Assembly: GCA_040235495.1 (NCBI GenBank)
Contig: JBECKV010000088.1
Span: forward strand, 1-15,035
Source of the DNA: HB2-32-21 sp040235495
GTDB taxonomy: Bacteria > Pseudomonadota > Gammaproteobacteria > Pseudomonadales > Porticoccaceae
Direction of reading: 5' to 3'
Length of the DNA stretch: 15,035 bases
Position 1 is the first letter of the stretch. Every line of letters begins with the position of its first letter. Below are positions 14,585 through 15,035 of the stretch, piece by piece. The position numbers were made by a program, and so were the translations under genes. A model generated the notes under the pieces. That model ran no database searches and was not told the origin of the DNA. It worked only from the letters and a program-made list of their open reading frames with translations.

Positions 14585-15035
14585 AGTGCGTATAAGCGCC
14601 GCCCCAGGGATGGGAACGTCGACATCGCGGACTCGCTGATCCGGCGGCGAACCAGCGCAATTGGGGTTTTGGCCTGTGTTTCCTGTTGCTGCGCAACGTC
14701 AAAGGCCGTCGCTGGCACCACGCCCGCGGGCATTGGATATACCAAGCGCTGGAGTTAAACCCGCGAATCAAAGCGAAGAAACGGGTTGTCCGGAAACAGC
14801 CCGAGCCACTGGCGGAGCCCGAAGCGATAAACCAATGCTGGTCGATGCACTTGATGCAGGACCAACTGGAAGACGGACGTAACTATCGGTTGTTTAACGT
14901 CTTCGACGACTACAACCGAACTGTACGGCATGGTTGGCTCGCTCAGTACCAGTTTCAATCCATTGAGCAGGTACAGGAATTTGCGACGCGATGGCTATGG
15001 AGGTATAACAACGAAGGGCCAAACATGGACCTACT
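14585..15035 (+). pseudogene. Decayed IS3-family transposase OrfB (frameshift, internal deletion, runs off window)
   Basis: Recognisable IS3-family OrfB text, broken in several ways. The first part, SAYKRRPRDGNVDIADSLI, is in one frame from 14585. At about 14636-14650 it shifts to another frame, which reads NWGFGLCFLLLRNVKGRRW, then PEAINQCWSMHLMQDQLEDG, then RNYRLFNVFDDYNR. In intact relatives the catalytic stretch is WSMDF, whereas here it is WSMHL, so the first Asp of the DDE triad is lost. At 14914-14919 the text jumps from DDYNR straight to TVRHGWLAQYQF, the part after the second NR (…RFNRTVR) in intact relatives. About 80-90 codons with the second Asp and the Glu are missing. The end continues VQEFATRWLWRYNNEGPNMD past the window edge. 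The 5' part and orfA are absent on the left. Confidence 0.8.

Overview
The window looks like a GC-rich gammaproteobacterial chromosome. The main reason is a complete Mla phospholipid-transport operon in the order mlaFEDCB, whose MlaF and MlaE proteins are close to the proteobacterial type. The genus cannot be named from the sequence alone.

Left third, 1-6346, + strand: a tightly packed operon of six genes. They encode an M20-family allantoate/N-carbamoyl amino acid hydrolase (5' end outside the window), an isochorismatase-fold cysteine hydrolase, a sodium:solute symporter, a 40-residue one-helix membrane protein, an aspartate-carbamoyltransferase-like enzyme, and a 671-residue asparagine-synthetase-type amidotransferase. 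The first five overlap by 4 bases each (ATGA or GTGA), so they are almost certainly co-translated. Together they suggest uptake and processing of a carbamoylated (ureido) nitrogen compound. The carbamoyltransferase lacks the usual aspartate-binding loop, so its substrate is probably not aspartate.

Middle, 6347-10865, - strand: an accessory defence block. Reading along the minus strand it holds hicB-hicA (type II toxin-antitoxin), then a 102-bp imperfect palindrome with the layout of an integron attC recombination site, then gajA-gajB (Gabija anti-phage system: OLD-type TOPRIM nuclease/ATPase plus UvrD-like helicase), then a second partial attC-like arm just before the end of asnB. The two candidate sites share TAACAAA and TCGGAC blocks at nearly the same spacing. 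This suggests that the defence genes sit, or once sat, as integron-type cassettes. No integrase gene is visible.

Right third, 11103-14206, - strand: mlaF-mlaE-mlaD-mlaC-mlaB, all overlapping by 1 or 4 bases, encoding the inner-membrane ABC transporter and periplasmic carrier that keep outer-membrane lipid asymmetry. The usual downstream neighbours (bolA/ibaG, murA) are absent. After mlaB there are 237 bp with no gene and then the hicBA/gajAB block.

Far right, 14207-15035: about 370 bp with only a doubtful small reading frame, a 15-bp tandem duplication, a possible promoter and a hairpin. After this comes a decayed IS3-family transposase (frameshift, internal deletion, lost catalytic Asp) that runs off the window. 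No tRNA, rRNA or CRISPR array was seen.
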